Assembly (NCBI RefSeq): GCF_026626635.1
Contig: NZ_JAPNKA010000001.1
Location: 992,001 to 1,056,000 of the forward strand
Source: Archangium lansingense
GTDB lineage: Bacteria > Myxococcota > Myxococcia > Myxococcales > Myxococcaceae
Length of the DNA: 64,000 bases
Reading direction: 5' to 3'
A program made the translations under genes and the position numbers. The notes beneath the pieces were generated by a model that searched no databases, was not told where the DNA came from, and worked only from the letters and a program-made list of their open reading frames with translations. Positions 8,706 to 16,133 of the stretch are shown here, piece after piece. The stretch's first letter is position 1. Each line of letters starts with the position of its first letter.

Positions 8706-8978
8706 ATGCGGCAAAAGCCGACTGTTGCGGAAACGTTGTCCTCGATCGACGTCACTCTGGTTCCCACGGATACCCTCCTGCGTGCCCTGCGAGTGATGGA
8801 GCGGTGCGGTGCCTCGCTGCTCCCGGTGGTGGGGGAGGCGGGAGGGTTGGTGGGGCTCGTCAGCAGGGCGCACGTCCTGGCGGCCTGGAAGGTGGACCCC
8901 CTGCTGCCGGTGGCCCTGGTGATGGCGGCATTGGAGGGGCGGCCGAAGCAGGGAAGCGAGTGTCCGGTGCCCTGGTGA
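8706..8978 (+). CDS. Small single-CBS-domain protein
   Basis: 90 residues. The pattern MRQKPTVAETLSS, VPTDTLLRALRVMERCGASLLPVV and GGLVGLVSRAHVLAAW is a CBS motif, normally an adenosyl-nucleotide-binding module. Only one motif is present, so it would have to pair with another chain to form a full Bateman module. ATG 8706 follows GGGAGG at 8694-8699. No target domain is attached. Confidence 0.65.
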   Translation: MRQKPTVAETLSSIDVTLVPTDTLLRALRVMERCGASLLPVVGEAGGLVGLVSRAHVLAAWKVDPLLPVALVMAALEGRPKQGSECPVPW

Positions 8979-9042
8979 GCAGACGGGCGAGCGAAGAGAG
9001 CGGCCGGACGGGCCAGGGCCTGCGCTATGCTGCCCGTCCGCC

Positions 9043-9300
9043 GTGCCGGACCTCTGGACCGTCTACATGGTGCGCTGCCGAGACGGGACGCTCTACACCG
9101 GCGCCACCAACAACCTCGAACGCCGCGTGGCCACCCACAACAAGGGCCGTGGCGCCGCCTACACCCGGGCCCGCCTGCCGGTGACGCTCGTCTGGAGCGA
9201 GCCGGCGGCCGACCGGGGGGCCGCCCTGCGCCGCGAGGCCGCGCTGAAGCGCCTCTCACGTGCTGAGAAACTCCGCCTTGTGGGCCGGGTGCGCCGCTGA
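9043..9300 (+). CDS. GIY-YIG nuclease-superfamily protein (YhbQ/UPF0213 type)
   Basis: 85 residues, GTG start. WTVYMVRCRDGTLYTGATNN carries the two aromatic GIY/YIG strands, followed by the ERRVATHN helix with conserved Arg and a later Glu in the LRREAALK helix. The length fits the small stand-alone YhbQ-like group. Biochemical roles of these are poorly defined; DNA binding or nicking is a family-level inference. It lies 64 bp after the CBS gene. Confidence 0.8.
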   Translation: MPDLWTVYMVRCRDGTLYTGATNNLERRVATHNKGRGAAYTRARLPVTLVWSEPAADRGAALRREAALKRLSRAEKLRLVGRVRR

Positions 9301-9390
9301 CCCAGGCTGGGTTTCGTTTGACCCCATTTTGTGTAAGTGTTCCGTTCTGAACTCTCCATTCCCTTGAAATCCTGGGAGACCGGCACGGAC

Positions 9391-10713
9391 ATGACGCAGG
9401 AGCACGGCGGAGCACCCCTGGAGGGTGCGGGGGAGATGTCGCGCGGCGAGGAGCTGGTGCTGCGTGACGAGCAGCAGCTGCTCTACCTGTTGGCGCTCAC
9501 GTGTCTGCCGTTCTGGCTGGTGGACTCGCTGTCGGTGATGAGGCCGACGTGGGACACGCTGGCGCTGCGGCTGGGGTGGGCGGGGCTGACGGGGGTGATG
9601 GGCTGGTCGCTGCGGTGGCTGGGGCCGTCGCGCCGCAGGCTGGTGCGGACGGTGGCCGGGGTGGTGGTGCCCAACGTGTTCCTGGCCGTGGTGGTGCACC
9701 GGTTGGGAGGCGCGAGCAATCCGCTCTTCAGTTGGTTCTTCGTGATGCCGCTGATGACGCTGACGGTGTCGCGGGGGGAGCTGTGGCAGGGGGTGCTGAG
9801 CACGCTGATGCCGGTGGTGGCCGCGGGCACGTTGATGGGGCTGGAGGGGATGGCGCCAGTGCCGATGGTGACGCGGTTGTTGTTGCTGATGGGCGCGGGG
9901 GCGGTGGGGATGCAGATGAGCTCCTTCTACCGGCGGTTGAAGCAGGCGCGGACGCGGGCGGAGGAGGATCAGCGGGCGGTGCAGGAGGAGCTGGTGGCGT
10001 CCCAGGCGCGGGCGCTGCACACCGAGCGGCTGGCGCAGGTAGGGCGGCTGGCGGCGGGCGTTGCGCACGAGGTGAAGAACCCGCTGGCCTATGTACAGGC
10101 GAACCTGCGCTTCCTGCTGGAGGAGCGGCAGCCGACGGCGGACGGCAACGACGCCGAGTACACCGAGGCCCTGCAGGAGACGCTGCAGGGGGTGGAGCGC
10201 ATCCATCAAATCGTGAAGGACCTCACGACGGTGTCGCGGGCCGAGGAGACGGCGCAGTGCGTGGGGAGGTGCGAGCTGGTGCCGGTCATCGAGTCGAGCA
10301 TGAGACTGGCGTCGGTGCGGCTGAAGTCACTGGTGAAGCTGGCGGTGGAGGTACCGCCGCAGGTGGTGGCGAAGGCCGAGCCGCGGCGGCTGGAGCAGGT
10401 GCTGCTGAACCTGCTGCTGAACGCGGCGGACGCCATCGAGGACGCGAAGGTGCAGGGCGGGCGGGTGGCGGTGCGCGCGGAGGTGGAGGGGGAGCGGGTG
10501 CGGGTGATGGTGGAGGACAACGGGCCCGGCATCGCGGAAGAGCACCTGCCGAAGCTCTTCATGACCTTCTTCACGACGAAGGCGCCGGGGAAGGGGACGG
10601 GGCTAGGGCTCGCGCTGTCGCGCCAGTACGTGGAGTCGTTTGGCGGCACGCTGCGCGCGGAGAACCGCCCCGAGGGCGGCGCGCGCTTCATCGTGGAACT
10701 GCTGGTGGCGTGA
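9391..10713 (+). CDS. Orphan membrane sensor histidine kinase
   Basis: 440 residues from ATG 9391; an in-frame GTG at 9337 is possible. Six hydrophobic helices (~30-185) form the sensor. A short coiled linker follows, then HisKA with the phospho-acceptor in VAHEVKNPLAYVQ (His ~226) and an HATPase_c domain with N box (LLNLLLNAADAI), DNGPGI and GTGLGLALS motifs. It should autophosphorylate at the inner membrane and pass phosphate to a response regulator, but none is adjacent. A REP-like hairpin begins 2 bp after its stop and may terminate transcription. Confidence 0.9.
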   Translation: MTQEHGGAPLEGAGEMSRGEELVLRDEQQLLYLLALTCLPFWLVDSLSVMRPTWDTLALRLGWAGLTGVMGWSLRWLGPSRRRLVRTVAGVVVPNVFLAVVVHRLGGASNPLFSWFFVMPLMTLTVSRGELWQGVLSTLMPVVAAGTLMGLEGMAPVPMVTRLLLLMGAGAVGMQMSSFYRRLKQARTRAEEDQRAVQEELVASQARALHTERLAQVGRLAAGVAHEVKNPLAYVQANLRFLLEERQPTADGNDAEYTEALQETLQGVERIHQIVKDLTTVSRAEETAQCVGRCELVPVIESSMRLASVRLKSLVKLAVEVPPQVVAKAEPRRLEQVLLNLLLNAADAIEDAKVQGGRVAVRAEVEGERVRVMVEDNGPGIAEEHLPKLFMTFFTTKAPGKGTGLGLALSRQYVESFGGTLRAENRPEGGARFIVELLVA

Positions 10714-10715
10714 CT

Positions 10716-10751
10716 CCCTCTCCCTCTGGGAGAGGGCCGGGGTGAGGGTCT
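10716..10751 (-). repeat. REP-like palindromic repeat, left copy of a 36-bp perfect inverted pair
   Basis: Contains CCCTCTCCC-TCT-GGGAGAGGG, a 9-bp hairpin with a 3-base loop, followed by CCGGGGTGAGGGTCT. All 36 bases are the exact reverse complement of 13003-13038. The two copies bracket the ATPase/TOPRIM-like gene pair. The hairpin could also terminate the histidine kinase transcript. Confidence 0.8.
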
Positions 10752-10890
10752 ACGCCCGGTGTCCGCCGTGGACGAGCACCGTGATGCGGGGTGGACCGGC
10801 GGAGTGCGCGCGGTAAGGTGGGCGCGCGTATCGGCTGGCGAGCGGCGATGCGCGTAGCGGACCCGCGTCGACCCGGTAGGACCCCGAGCC

Positions 10891-12195
10891 ATGGAGAAGC
10901 TGAAGCTGAAGCGTCTGAAGATAGAGAAGTTTCGGAACGTGAAGCCGGGGACGGAGCTTCACTTCCGCGACTCACTTAACGTACTGCTGGGGCGGAATGG
11001 TACGGGCAAGACGACGCTACTGAATCTGATTGTCCAACTCCTGCGCTGGGATTTCTCCCAAATGCTGGAGGAAGAGTTCGCTCTGGAATATGAGCTGGAA
11101 ACGCCTGACGGGACGATGCTGCTCCGGGTGCGCAACGAGGTGTTGGAGCGTTTGGGCTTAGACTTCCTGCGGATGCTGGGCACCGAATCGCCGGTTGAGC
11201 GGGCCGGCTCCTCGGGAGAGCTTCGAATCATGCTGCCGAGCCAGGAGCAACTCTCGCTGTCATTCAAGGGCTCCAAGCTCTGGATGGAACTGCCAGACGA
11301 GGCTCCGCCCATCGCTATCGAGTATTCCTCTCCCTTGGTGGGTGAGGCCATGTTGGGCAATATGTTCCTGGCGATGGATCGTCTCTTTGATGCCCGCCGT
11401 GAACCGGAAGAGGGGGGCCGTTGGGGCAGGGTGCTGATTTCGACATTCCCCTTATTTAGAATCCGTCGCTTCGATGAGTCGCTTGCGTATTTGGAGCACA
11501 TCACCAAGAGTCCATCCCTCTTCAAGACTATACGCCAGGGCGAAGGCAGCGATTATGTGACAACGTCCGGGGAAGGCGAGCCAGGTGGCTTTGCAGGCCA
11601 TGTGCGCCGTACAATCAAGAGCGCACCGGATATCGATGAGGTGCGGCTTAACACGGCCGATACGAGCGCTTCCTTCCTCAAACGGGTGGTCGAGCTTCTT
11701 GGATTCCAATCAGCCCAAATGAGGCTCCAGCGTACCGCGCGGACCCCACCCCCCAACGAGCAGCTCATCTTCGGGAACCTCCAGTTCGACTTCACACGCC
11801 AGGATGGTTCCATCATCAACCACTCGGTCCTGAGTTACGGTCAGAAGCGGCTGCTGGCTTTCTATTACTACCAAGCCTGCAATCCAGGCTGCCTGGTGGC
11901 TGACGAACTCGTCAACGGCATGCATCACGAGTGGATCGACGCATGTTTGGAGGACATCGGAGATCGCCAAGCCTTCCTGACCAGCCAGAATCCATTGCTG
12001 CTCGATTATCTTTCCTTCGAGTCCGCCGAGGAGGTCCGTTCCTCGTTTGTTCTCTGCCGTACGGAGCTTCATGAGGGCCGAGAGCAGATGGTCTGGGAGA
12101 ACATGACCGCGGAGGACTCAGAGGGGTTCTTCAAGGCGTACCAGGTGGCCATCCAGCACGTCAGCGAGTTGCTCCGGACGCGGGGGCTGTGGTGA
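10891..12195 (+). CDS. ABC-type/AAA_15-21-like ATPase (OLD/SMC-like), partner of a TOPRIM-like protein
   Basis: 434 residues. It begins with the LKRLKIEKFRNV strand typical of RecF/OLD-like ATPases. Walker A GRNGTGKTT lies at ~34-42, an ABC-type signature (LSYGQKRLLAF) at ~313, Walker B (CLVADELVNG) at ~336, and a switch segment TSQNPLLLDYL at ~364, where many relatives have a His. No nuclease domain is fused. The next gene overlaps its stop by GTGA, so the two are translationally coupled. ATPase plus separate TOPRIM-like gene is the layout of several phage-defence pairs (e.g. AriA/AriB of PARIS, AbiL). A defence role here is inference. Codon use is less GC-biased than in neighbours, which hints at transfer. 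Confidence 0.8.
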   Translation: MEKLKLKRLKIEKFRNVKPGTELHFRDSLNVLLGRNGTGKTTLLNLIVQLLRWDFSQMLEEEFALEYELETPDGTMLLRVRNEVLERLGLDFLRMLGTESPVERAGSSGELRIMLPSQEQLSLSFKGSKLWMELPDEAPPIAIEYSSPLVGEAMLGNMFLAMDRLFDARREPEEGGRWGRVLISTFPLFRIRRFDESLAYLEHITKSPSLFKTIRQGEGSDYVTTSGEGEPGGFAGHVRRTIKSAPDIDEVRLNTADTSASFLKRVVELLGFQSAQMRLQRTARTPPPNEQLIFGNLQFDFTRQDGSIINHSVLSYGQKRLLAFYYYQACNPGCLVADELVNGMHHEWIDACLEDIGDRQAFLTSQNPLLLDYLSFESAEEVRSSFVLCRTELHEGREQMVWENMTAEDSEGFFKAYQVAIQHVSELLRTRGLW

Positions 12196-12977
12196 GCAGC
12201 GCTGCCACGTGCCTGTCCGCGTTGGTGCTGACGGAGGACTCGGGGACGAAGGCATTCGAGACGCTGCGCAGCATCGTCAAGGAACTGCTCAAACAGGTGG
12301 ATGAGTACGTCCAGACGAACAAGATCTCCTTCGAGCCCGTGCGGAACGAATTGGCGCTACAGGCGCTCCACGCCAACGTGTGGAAAAGCAGCAAGGCCAA
12401 AGATCGGCAGAAGCAGGTTGAGCTCATCCGCACCATCGCAACCCAGGTCATGCTGGAAGGCGGCTGGGTTTTCTTTCATTTCGATGGTGATCGAACCTGG
12501 AGTTCTCGTGATTCGAGCGAGAACGTGGCGAAGTTCCAGAACCTCGTTCGGGAGAAAGTCCGGGGGCTCATCGTGCTGACGCTTGCTGCGCAGCGGAGAG
12601 GCTCCGCTTCCCAGGAAATCGAAGCCCATGCCGACGCGCGCATGGCCCGGCTCAAGACCGTGGTTCCGTTCTACAGCATCGAAGCGTGGCTCTTTCAGAA
12701 CACCCGCGAGGCCATCCGGCTCTGCCAGGAGCGCTACGGCGGACGGGATGTCGAGCAGTTCCAGGCGTGGGCTCAGGACCGGACCGCGCTCGATGAGGTA
12801 CTGAAGCCCAAGGAGGCTGTGTGCCTGGGCGCTGCTCACAACCTGGACCTGGCTTCCGCCGGCATTCCGGCGCGGGAGGTCCGGGCGGCGGGCAAATCCT
12901 TCACGGCCGTCGTCGAGGCGCTTAATCAGGACACCGAACTGCGCGAGGCCCTGGCCCGGACCTATGCCTACGGGTGA
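12192..12977 (+). CDS. TOPRIM-like (DUF4276-like) protein coupled to the ATPase
   Basis: 261 residues from the GTG that overlaps the ATPase stop; GTG 12189 is the alternative. Not recognised with certainty. It shows a possible TOPRIM pattern: an early strand with Glu (ALVLTEDSGTKAFETL, Glu ~15), a strand ending in Asp-Gly-Asp (FFHFDGDRTW, ~98-100), and a C-terminal FYSIEAWLFQ segment that recalls the EIEAWL motif of DUF4276 proteins. In such families these acids bind metal for nucleic-acid cleavage. The pairing with an OLD-like ATPase supports a nuclease effector, but this is inferred. It is followed 25 bp later by the right copy of the 36-bp inverted repeat. Confidence 0.55.
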   Translation: MSSAATCLSALVLTEDSGTKAFETLRSIVKELLKQVDEYVQTNKISFEPVRNELALQALHANVWKSSKAKDRQKQVELIRTIATQVMLEGGWVFFHFDGDRTWSSRDSSENVAKFQNLVREKVRGLIVLTLAAQRRGSASQEIEAHADARMARLKTVVPFYSIEAWLFQNTREAIRLCQERYGGRDVEQFQAWAQDRTALDEVLKPKEAVCLGAAHNLDLASAGIPAREVRAAGKSFTAVVEALNQDTELREALARTYAYG

Positions 12978-13002
12978 TTCACGGCTCTACGCACCCGGGA
13001 CA

Positions 13003-13038
13003 AGACCCTCACCCCGGCCCTCTCCCAGAGGGAGAGGG
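13003..13038 (+). repeat. REP-like palindromic repeat, right copy of the 36-bp inverted pair
   Basis: Exact reverse complement of 10716-10751: AGACCCTCACCCCGG followed by CCCTCTCCC-AGA-GGGAGAGGG. It lies just after the TOPRIM-like gene and may act as its terminator. Confidence 0.8.
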
Positions 13039-13062
13039 TGCTCGCAACCCGAGTGGGCGAGA

Positions 13063-13098
13063 TACCCTCACCCCGTCCCTCTCCCGGAGGGCGAGGGG
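13063..13098 (+). repeat. REP-like repeat, diverged third copy
   Basis: The same layout as 13003-13038 in the same orientation, 24 bp further on: TACCCTCACCCCGT, then CCCTCTCCC-GGA-GGGCGAGGG with one stem mismatch. It ends 10 bp before the stop codon of the minus-strand gene at 13109, so it sits between two convergent genes. Confidence 0.7.
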
Positions 13099-13108
13099 AC
13101 AGTAGGGC

Positions 13109-13423
13109 TCAAGTGGCCGCGCTCGCCTGGGGCGGGGTGGCGGGCGGCTGCTGGGCCTGCTTCTGCTTCTTCGAGCGCGCCACTACGAAGACGATGCCCA
13201 GGATGAGGAAGGCGCCCGCGCCGATGAGCGTGCCGTACACCTGGTAGCGCAGCAGATCCGCAGTGATGCCCTGGATGACCTTGGGCAGGTCGCACATCGT
13301 CTGTGCCCCGAGCGGCGCCGTGTTGTACCACTCGAGGAACTGGGGGCCGATCCACGAGGCCGTGGCCAGGCCCAGGAAGGCTCCCAGGAGCATGAAGGTA
13401 AGCAGGGTCTTCAGTGTGGCCAT
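13109..13423 (-). CDS. Small two-helix membrane protein, unknown function
   Basis: 104 residues from ATG 13423. One hydrophobic helix near the N-terminus (LLTFMLLGAFLGLATASWIG) and one near residue 68 (TLIGAGAFLILGIVFVVA) flank a soluble loop with one Cys (MCDLPKVIQG). The tail is basic, then Pro/Ala/Gln-rich. I do not recognise the family. It is divergent from the small membrane gene at 13522. Confidence 0.6.
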   Translation of the reverse strand: MATLKTLLTFMLLGAFLGLATASWIGPQFLEWYNTAPLGAQTMCDLPKVIQGITADLLRYQVYGTLIGAGAFLILGIVFVVARSKKQKQAQQPPATPPQASAAT

Positions 13424-13521
13424 CGTCCGGGCACCTCGGTGAGGAGACGTGGGAGCGTCCTTTAGCACGCAATTTGTGCACGGGGGCCACGTCCAGGCGA
13501 CAGCCGTGCTATCTGAGGGTC

Positions 13522-13806
13522 GTGCCGCTCCTCCCTCTCGCCGCCCTGTTCGGGGTCATCACGCTCGTCTGCGCCGTCTTTCTGCTCATCCACGCGTTCC
13601 GCCGCAGCCTGGGGACCGGGATGATGGTGCTGCTGGTGCCCTTCTACATGCTCGTCTACGCCTTCAGTCAGTTCGAGCACCCGCGCAAGAACCTCATCCT
13701 CGCTGGCTTCTTCGGCAGCACCGTGCTCGCCGGTGTCTTCCTCGGCCTGGGCGCCCATGCGCTGGAGCAGGTGATGCTCCGTCCGCCCCCGCCTCCCATC
13801 TTCTGA
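13522..13806 (+). CDS. Small hydrophobic membrane protein, unknown function
   Basis: 94 residues from GTG 13522 (VPLLPLAALFGVITLVCAV). Three predicted membrane segments span most of the length, and the C-terminus is proline-rich. The reading frame extends upstream to 13414, but that part overlaps the divergent gene's leader and is charged and unlike the rest. It is followed 19 bp later by the zinc-ribbon membrane gene, so the two may be cotranscribed. Function not assignable. Confidence 0.55.
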   Translation: MPLLPLAALFGVITLVCAVFLLIHAFRRSLGTGMMVLLVPFYMLVYAFSQFEHPRKNLILAGFFGSTVLAGVFLGLGAHALEQVMLRPPPPPIF

Positions 13807-13825
13807 TCCGGCCCGAGGCGAGCCC

Positions 13826-14350
13826 GTGGCCACCGCGCCGGACCTGCCCGCCTTCACCAACCCTCGCTGCCCCACGCACCAGCGGGCGGCGGTCGCCACC
13901 TGTGTCCGCTGCGGCACCTTCCTGTGCGGCGAGTGCACCGAGCTGCTCGGCGAGGCTGCTTACTGCGCCTCCTGCATCGCCTTCGTCCGCCGGCACGGCG
14001 CGGCCTCCCTGGCCCTCAAGCTGACGTTCGGACTGGGCATCGTCGCCCTCCTCACCGTGCCGCTCGCGATGCTCCTGCCGATGAACGTGGTGGTGGACAT
14101 GGGCAGGGCCACCATCGTCTTTCCCCTGCTGCGGCGCCTGCCCGTGCTCAATGCCATCGCGGCGGGGCTCGGCTTCTGGCTGTCGGCCCGTGAGCTGCGC
14201 CGCCTGGAGCGTGTGGAGCTCTCCTCGCCCGCGCGCTCCTTGGCCCGGTGGACGCGCGGGCTGGCCTGGTTCAACCTCGCCTGCGTCCTGCTCCAGCTCT
14301 TCCTCGTGCTCCGCTTCGTCCTGGGCTTCTTCGCCTCGGGCCAGCGCTGA
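13826..14350 (+). CDS. B-box-type zinc-finger membrane protein
   Basis: 174 residues, GTG start. The N-terminal ~50 residues hold a Cys/His cluster (CPTHQ, CVRCGTFLCGEC, YCASC) of the B-box/zinc-finger kind common in myxobacterial membrane proteins. Three to four hydrophobic segments follow (~62-85, ~95-120, ~145-170). The finger should face the cytoplasm. Role unknown; protein-protein contact is the usual B-box function. It is convergent with queE, 12 bp apart. Confidence 0.65.
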   Translation: MATAPDLPAFTNPRCPTHQRAAVATCVRCGTFLCGECTELLGEAAYCASCIAFVRRHGAASLALKLTFGLGIVALLTVPLAMLLPMNVVVDMGRATIVFPLLRRLPVLNAIAAGLGFWLSARELRRLERVELSSPARSLARWTRGLAWFNLACVLLQLFLVLRFVLGFFASGQR

Positions 14351-14362
14351 GGCGCTCGCGTC

Positions 14363-15055
14363 TCACACGCCGCGCTCGTTCGGGTCCCAGATGTACTTGT
14401 GCATCTGGAGCTGGAAGCGCACGGGCAGCCGGTCCGCGATGACCCACTCGGCCAGCTCCTTCGTCGTCAGCTTGCCGAAGATGGTGGAGAAGAGCAGTCC
14501 GTACGGCTTCTCCAGCAGCCGGTGCTCGGCGATGAGCCGCTTGGACCACTCGTAGTCCTCGCGGCTGCCGATGACGAACTTGAGCTCGTCGTTGGCATTC
14601 ATCGACGTGAGGTTCCGGTAGTCGTTCCGGTCGCTCTCGCCCGAGGACGGCGTCTTCATGTCCACGATTTTATGGACCGCTGGAGGCACCAGCCGCACGT
14701 CGATGGCGCCGCTCGTCTCCAGCAGCACGATGAGACCGGAGGCCAGCAACTCCTCCATGAGCGGGTACACCCCGGGTTGCAGCAGGGGCTCGCCTCCCGT
14801 CACCTCCACTCGGGGCGCGCCGAGCTCCTTCACCTTCGCCACCACCTCCGGAATCTTCATGCGCGTGCCGCCGTGGAAGGCGAACTCGCTGTCGCAGTAG
14901 GTGCAGCGCAGGTGGCAGCCAGTGAGCCGCACGAAGGAGCAGAGGAGCCCCGCGTGCGAGGACTCACCTTGCACCGACAGGTAGAACTCCTTGACCACCA
15001 CTGAGTTAGCGGTGGGAACACGACGAGGCTCGATGTGGGGGCGCGCGACAGGCAT
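14363..15055 (-). CDS. queE: 7-carboxy-7-deazaguanine synthase QueE (radical SAM)
   Basis: 230 residues from ATG 15055. It converts 6-carboxytetrahydropterin to 7-carboxy-7-deazaguanine, a step in queuosine/preQ0 synthesis. The sequence shows EFYLSVQGESSHAG, then the radical-SAM cluster CHLRCTYCDSEFAF (CxxxCxxC with the leading Cys in TGC), the SAM-binding VEVTGGEPLLQ, and the later VDMKTPSSGE. The open frame extends upstream to 15712 inside the nudC region as a shadow. No queC, queD or queF is nearby, so the rest of the pathway is elsewhere. Confidence 0.92.
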   Translation of the reverse strand: MPVARPHIEPRRVPTANSVVVKEFYLSVQGESSHAGLLCSFVRLTGCHLRCTYCDSEFAFHGGTRMKIPEVVAKVKELGAPRVEVTGGEPLLQPGVYPLMEELLASGLIVLLETSGAIDVRLVPPAVHKIVDMKTPSSGESDRNDYRNLTSMNANDELKFVIGSREDYEWSKRLIAEHRLLEKPYGLLFSTIFGKLTTKELAEWVIADRLPVRFQLQMHKYIWDPNERGV

Positions 15056-15201
15056 GGGGGATTCCGGGGGGCCTCGCTTCAACCCCACTCGGGCGGTGGA
15101 TTGCAAGCGGAGAGACCCCCTGGCTCTCAACCGCCCAACATCTCTCGGGATTTCCAGCCGCCCGCCCGTCTCGGGAGGGAGCGAGCCTCGGCACGCGAGC
15201 C

Positions 15202-16044
15202 TCAGGCTGGGGGATTCCGGGCCTTCACCTGGGCGATGAAGGAGTCGATGAGCTGCCGGGCGATGCTCAGGCGCGGGGGAATCGGCGGGAGGTTGTCGGG
15301 GGTGAACCAGCCGGCTTCGGAGATCTCCTGCCCGTCCACATGGATATCGCCACCGGCGTACTCGGCGGTGAAGCCCAGCATGAGCGAGCGACCGAAGGGC
15401 CAGGGCTGACTGCCGAAGTACCGGAGGTTCTTGATGTCCACCCCCACTTCTTCCTTCACCTCGCGCACCACCGTCTCCTCGAGCGACTCGCCGATGTCGA
15501 CGAAGCCGGCCAGGGTGCTGAACATGACTCCGGGGAAGCGAGCGTTGCGCCCGAGCAGCATGGAGTCCCCGCGGGTGACGAGCACGATGACCGCGGGGGA
15601 GATGCGCGGGTAGTAGGGCGTGTGGCAGACGGGGCAGCGGCGCGCGCGCTCGCCGGGGACGAGCACCGTAGGCTGGCCATCGCGCCCGCAGAACCGGTGG
15701 GTGATGTCCCACTCGGCGATGGAGAGGGCCCGGCCGGCGACGCCGAAGAGGGTCTCGTCCACGCGGCCGTAGAGGCTGCGCGCGGGGATGAGCTTCAGGC
15801 CCTCGGGGGGAGAGATGCCCTTGGGGAAGTCGGCGGCGTAGCAGTCCACCTCCCCCAGGGTGCCGAGGAAGTGCGCCCCCGTGGCGAGCTCGGGCAGCTC
15901 GGCGCAGGTGGGGATGCGCACGGCCTTCTCGCGCTCCTCGACGAGGAGGTCCAGGCCATGCGCGGCGAAGAGCAGGGCACTGTCGCGCGGGCGCGCGGGG
16001 ACTTCATGTCCGGGAATGAATCGAGGCTGGCTCACACCCGGCAC
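15202..16044 (-). CDS. nudC: NADH pyrophosphatase NudC (Nudix hydrolase)
   Basis: 280 residues. The Nudix box GX5EX7REUXEEXGU is complete at ~180-202, and the NudC hallmark SQPWPF is at ~212-217. It is expected to hydrolyse NAD(H) or remove NAD caps from RNA. The zinc ribbon looks incomplete: Cys 137 and 140 (RRCPVC) are present, but the first pair is reduced to Cys 119 in FCGRDG, where Escherichia coli has CxxC. It is divergent from the P450 gene and 146 bp upstream of queE on the same strand. Confidence 0.88.
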   Translation of the reverse strand: MPGVSQPRFIPGHEVPARPRDSALLFAAHGLDLLVEEREKAVRIPTCAELPELATGAHFLGTLGEVDCYAADFPKGISPPEGLKLIPARSLYGRVDETLFGVAGRALSIAEWDITHRFCGRDGQPTVLVPGERARRCPVCHTPYYPRISPAVIVLVTRGDSMLLGRNARFPGVMFSTLAGFVDIGESLEETVVREVKEEVGVDIKNLRYFGSQPWPFGRSLMLGFTAEYAGGDIHVDGQEISEAGWFTPDNLPPIPPRLSIARQLIDSFIAQVKARNPPA

Positions 16045-16133
16045 CTTAGCGGGGCGCGGTCCGCGGGGGCAGGGACTCGTTCCTGGGAGGGTCCCCTACA
16101 AGCTGCCCCTGGTGTATGGGAGACGTCGCAGCG

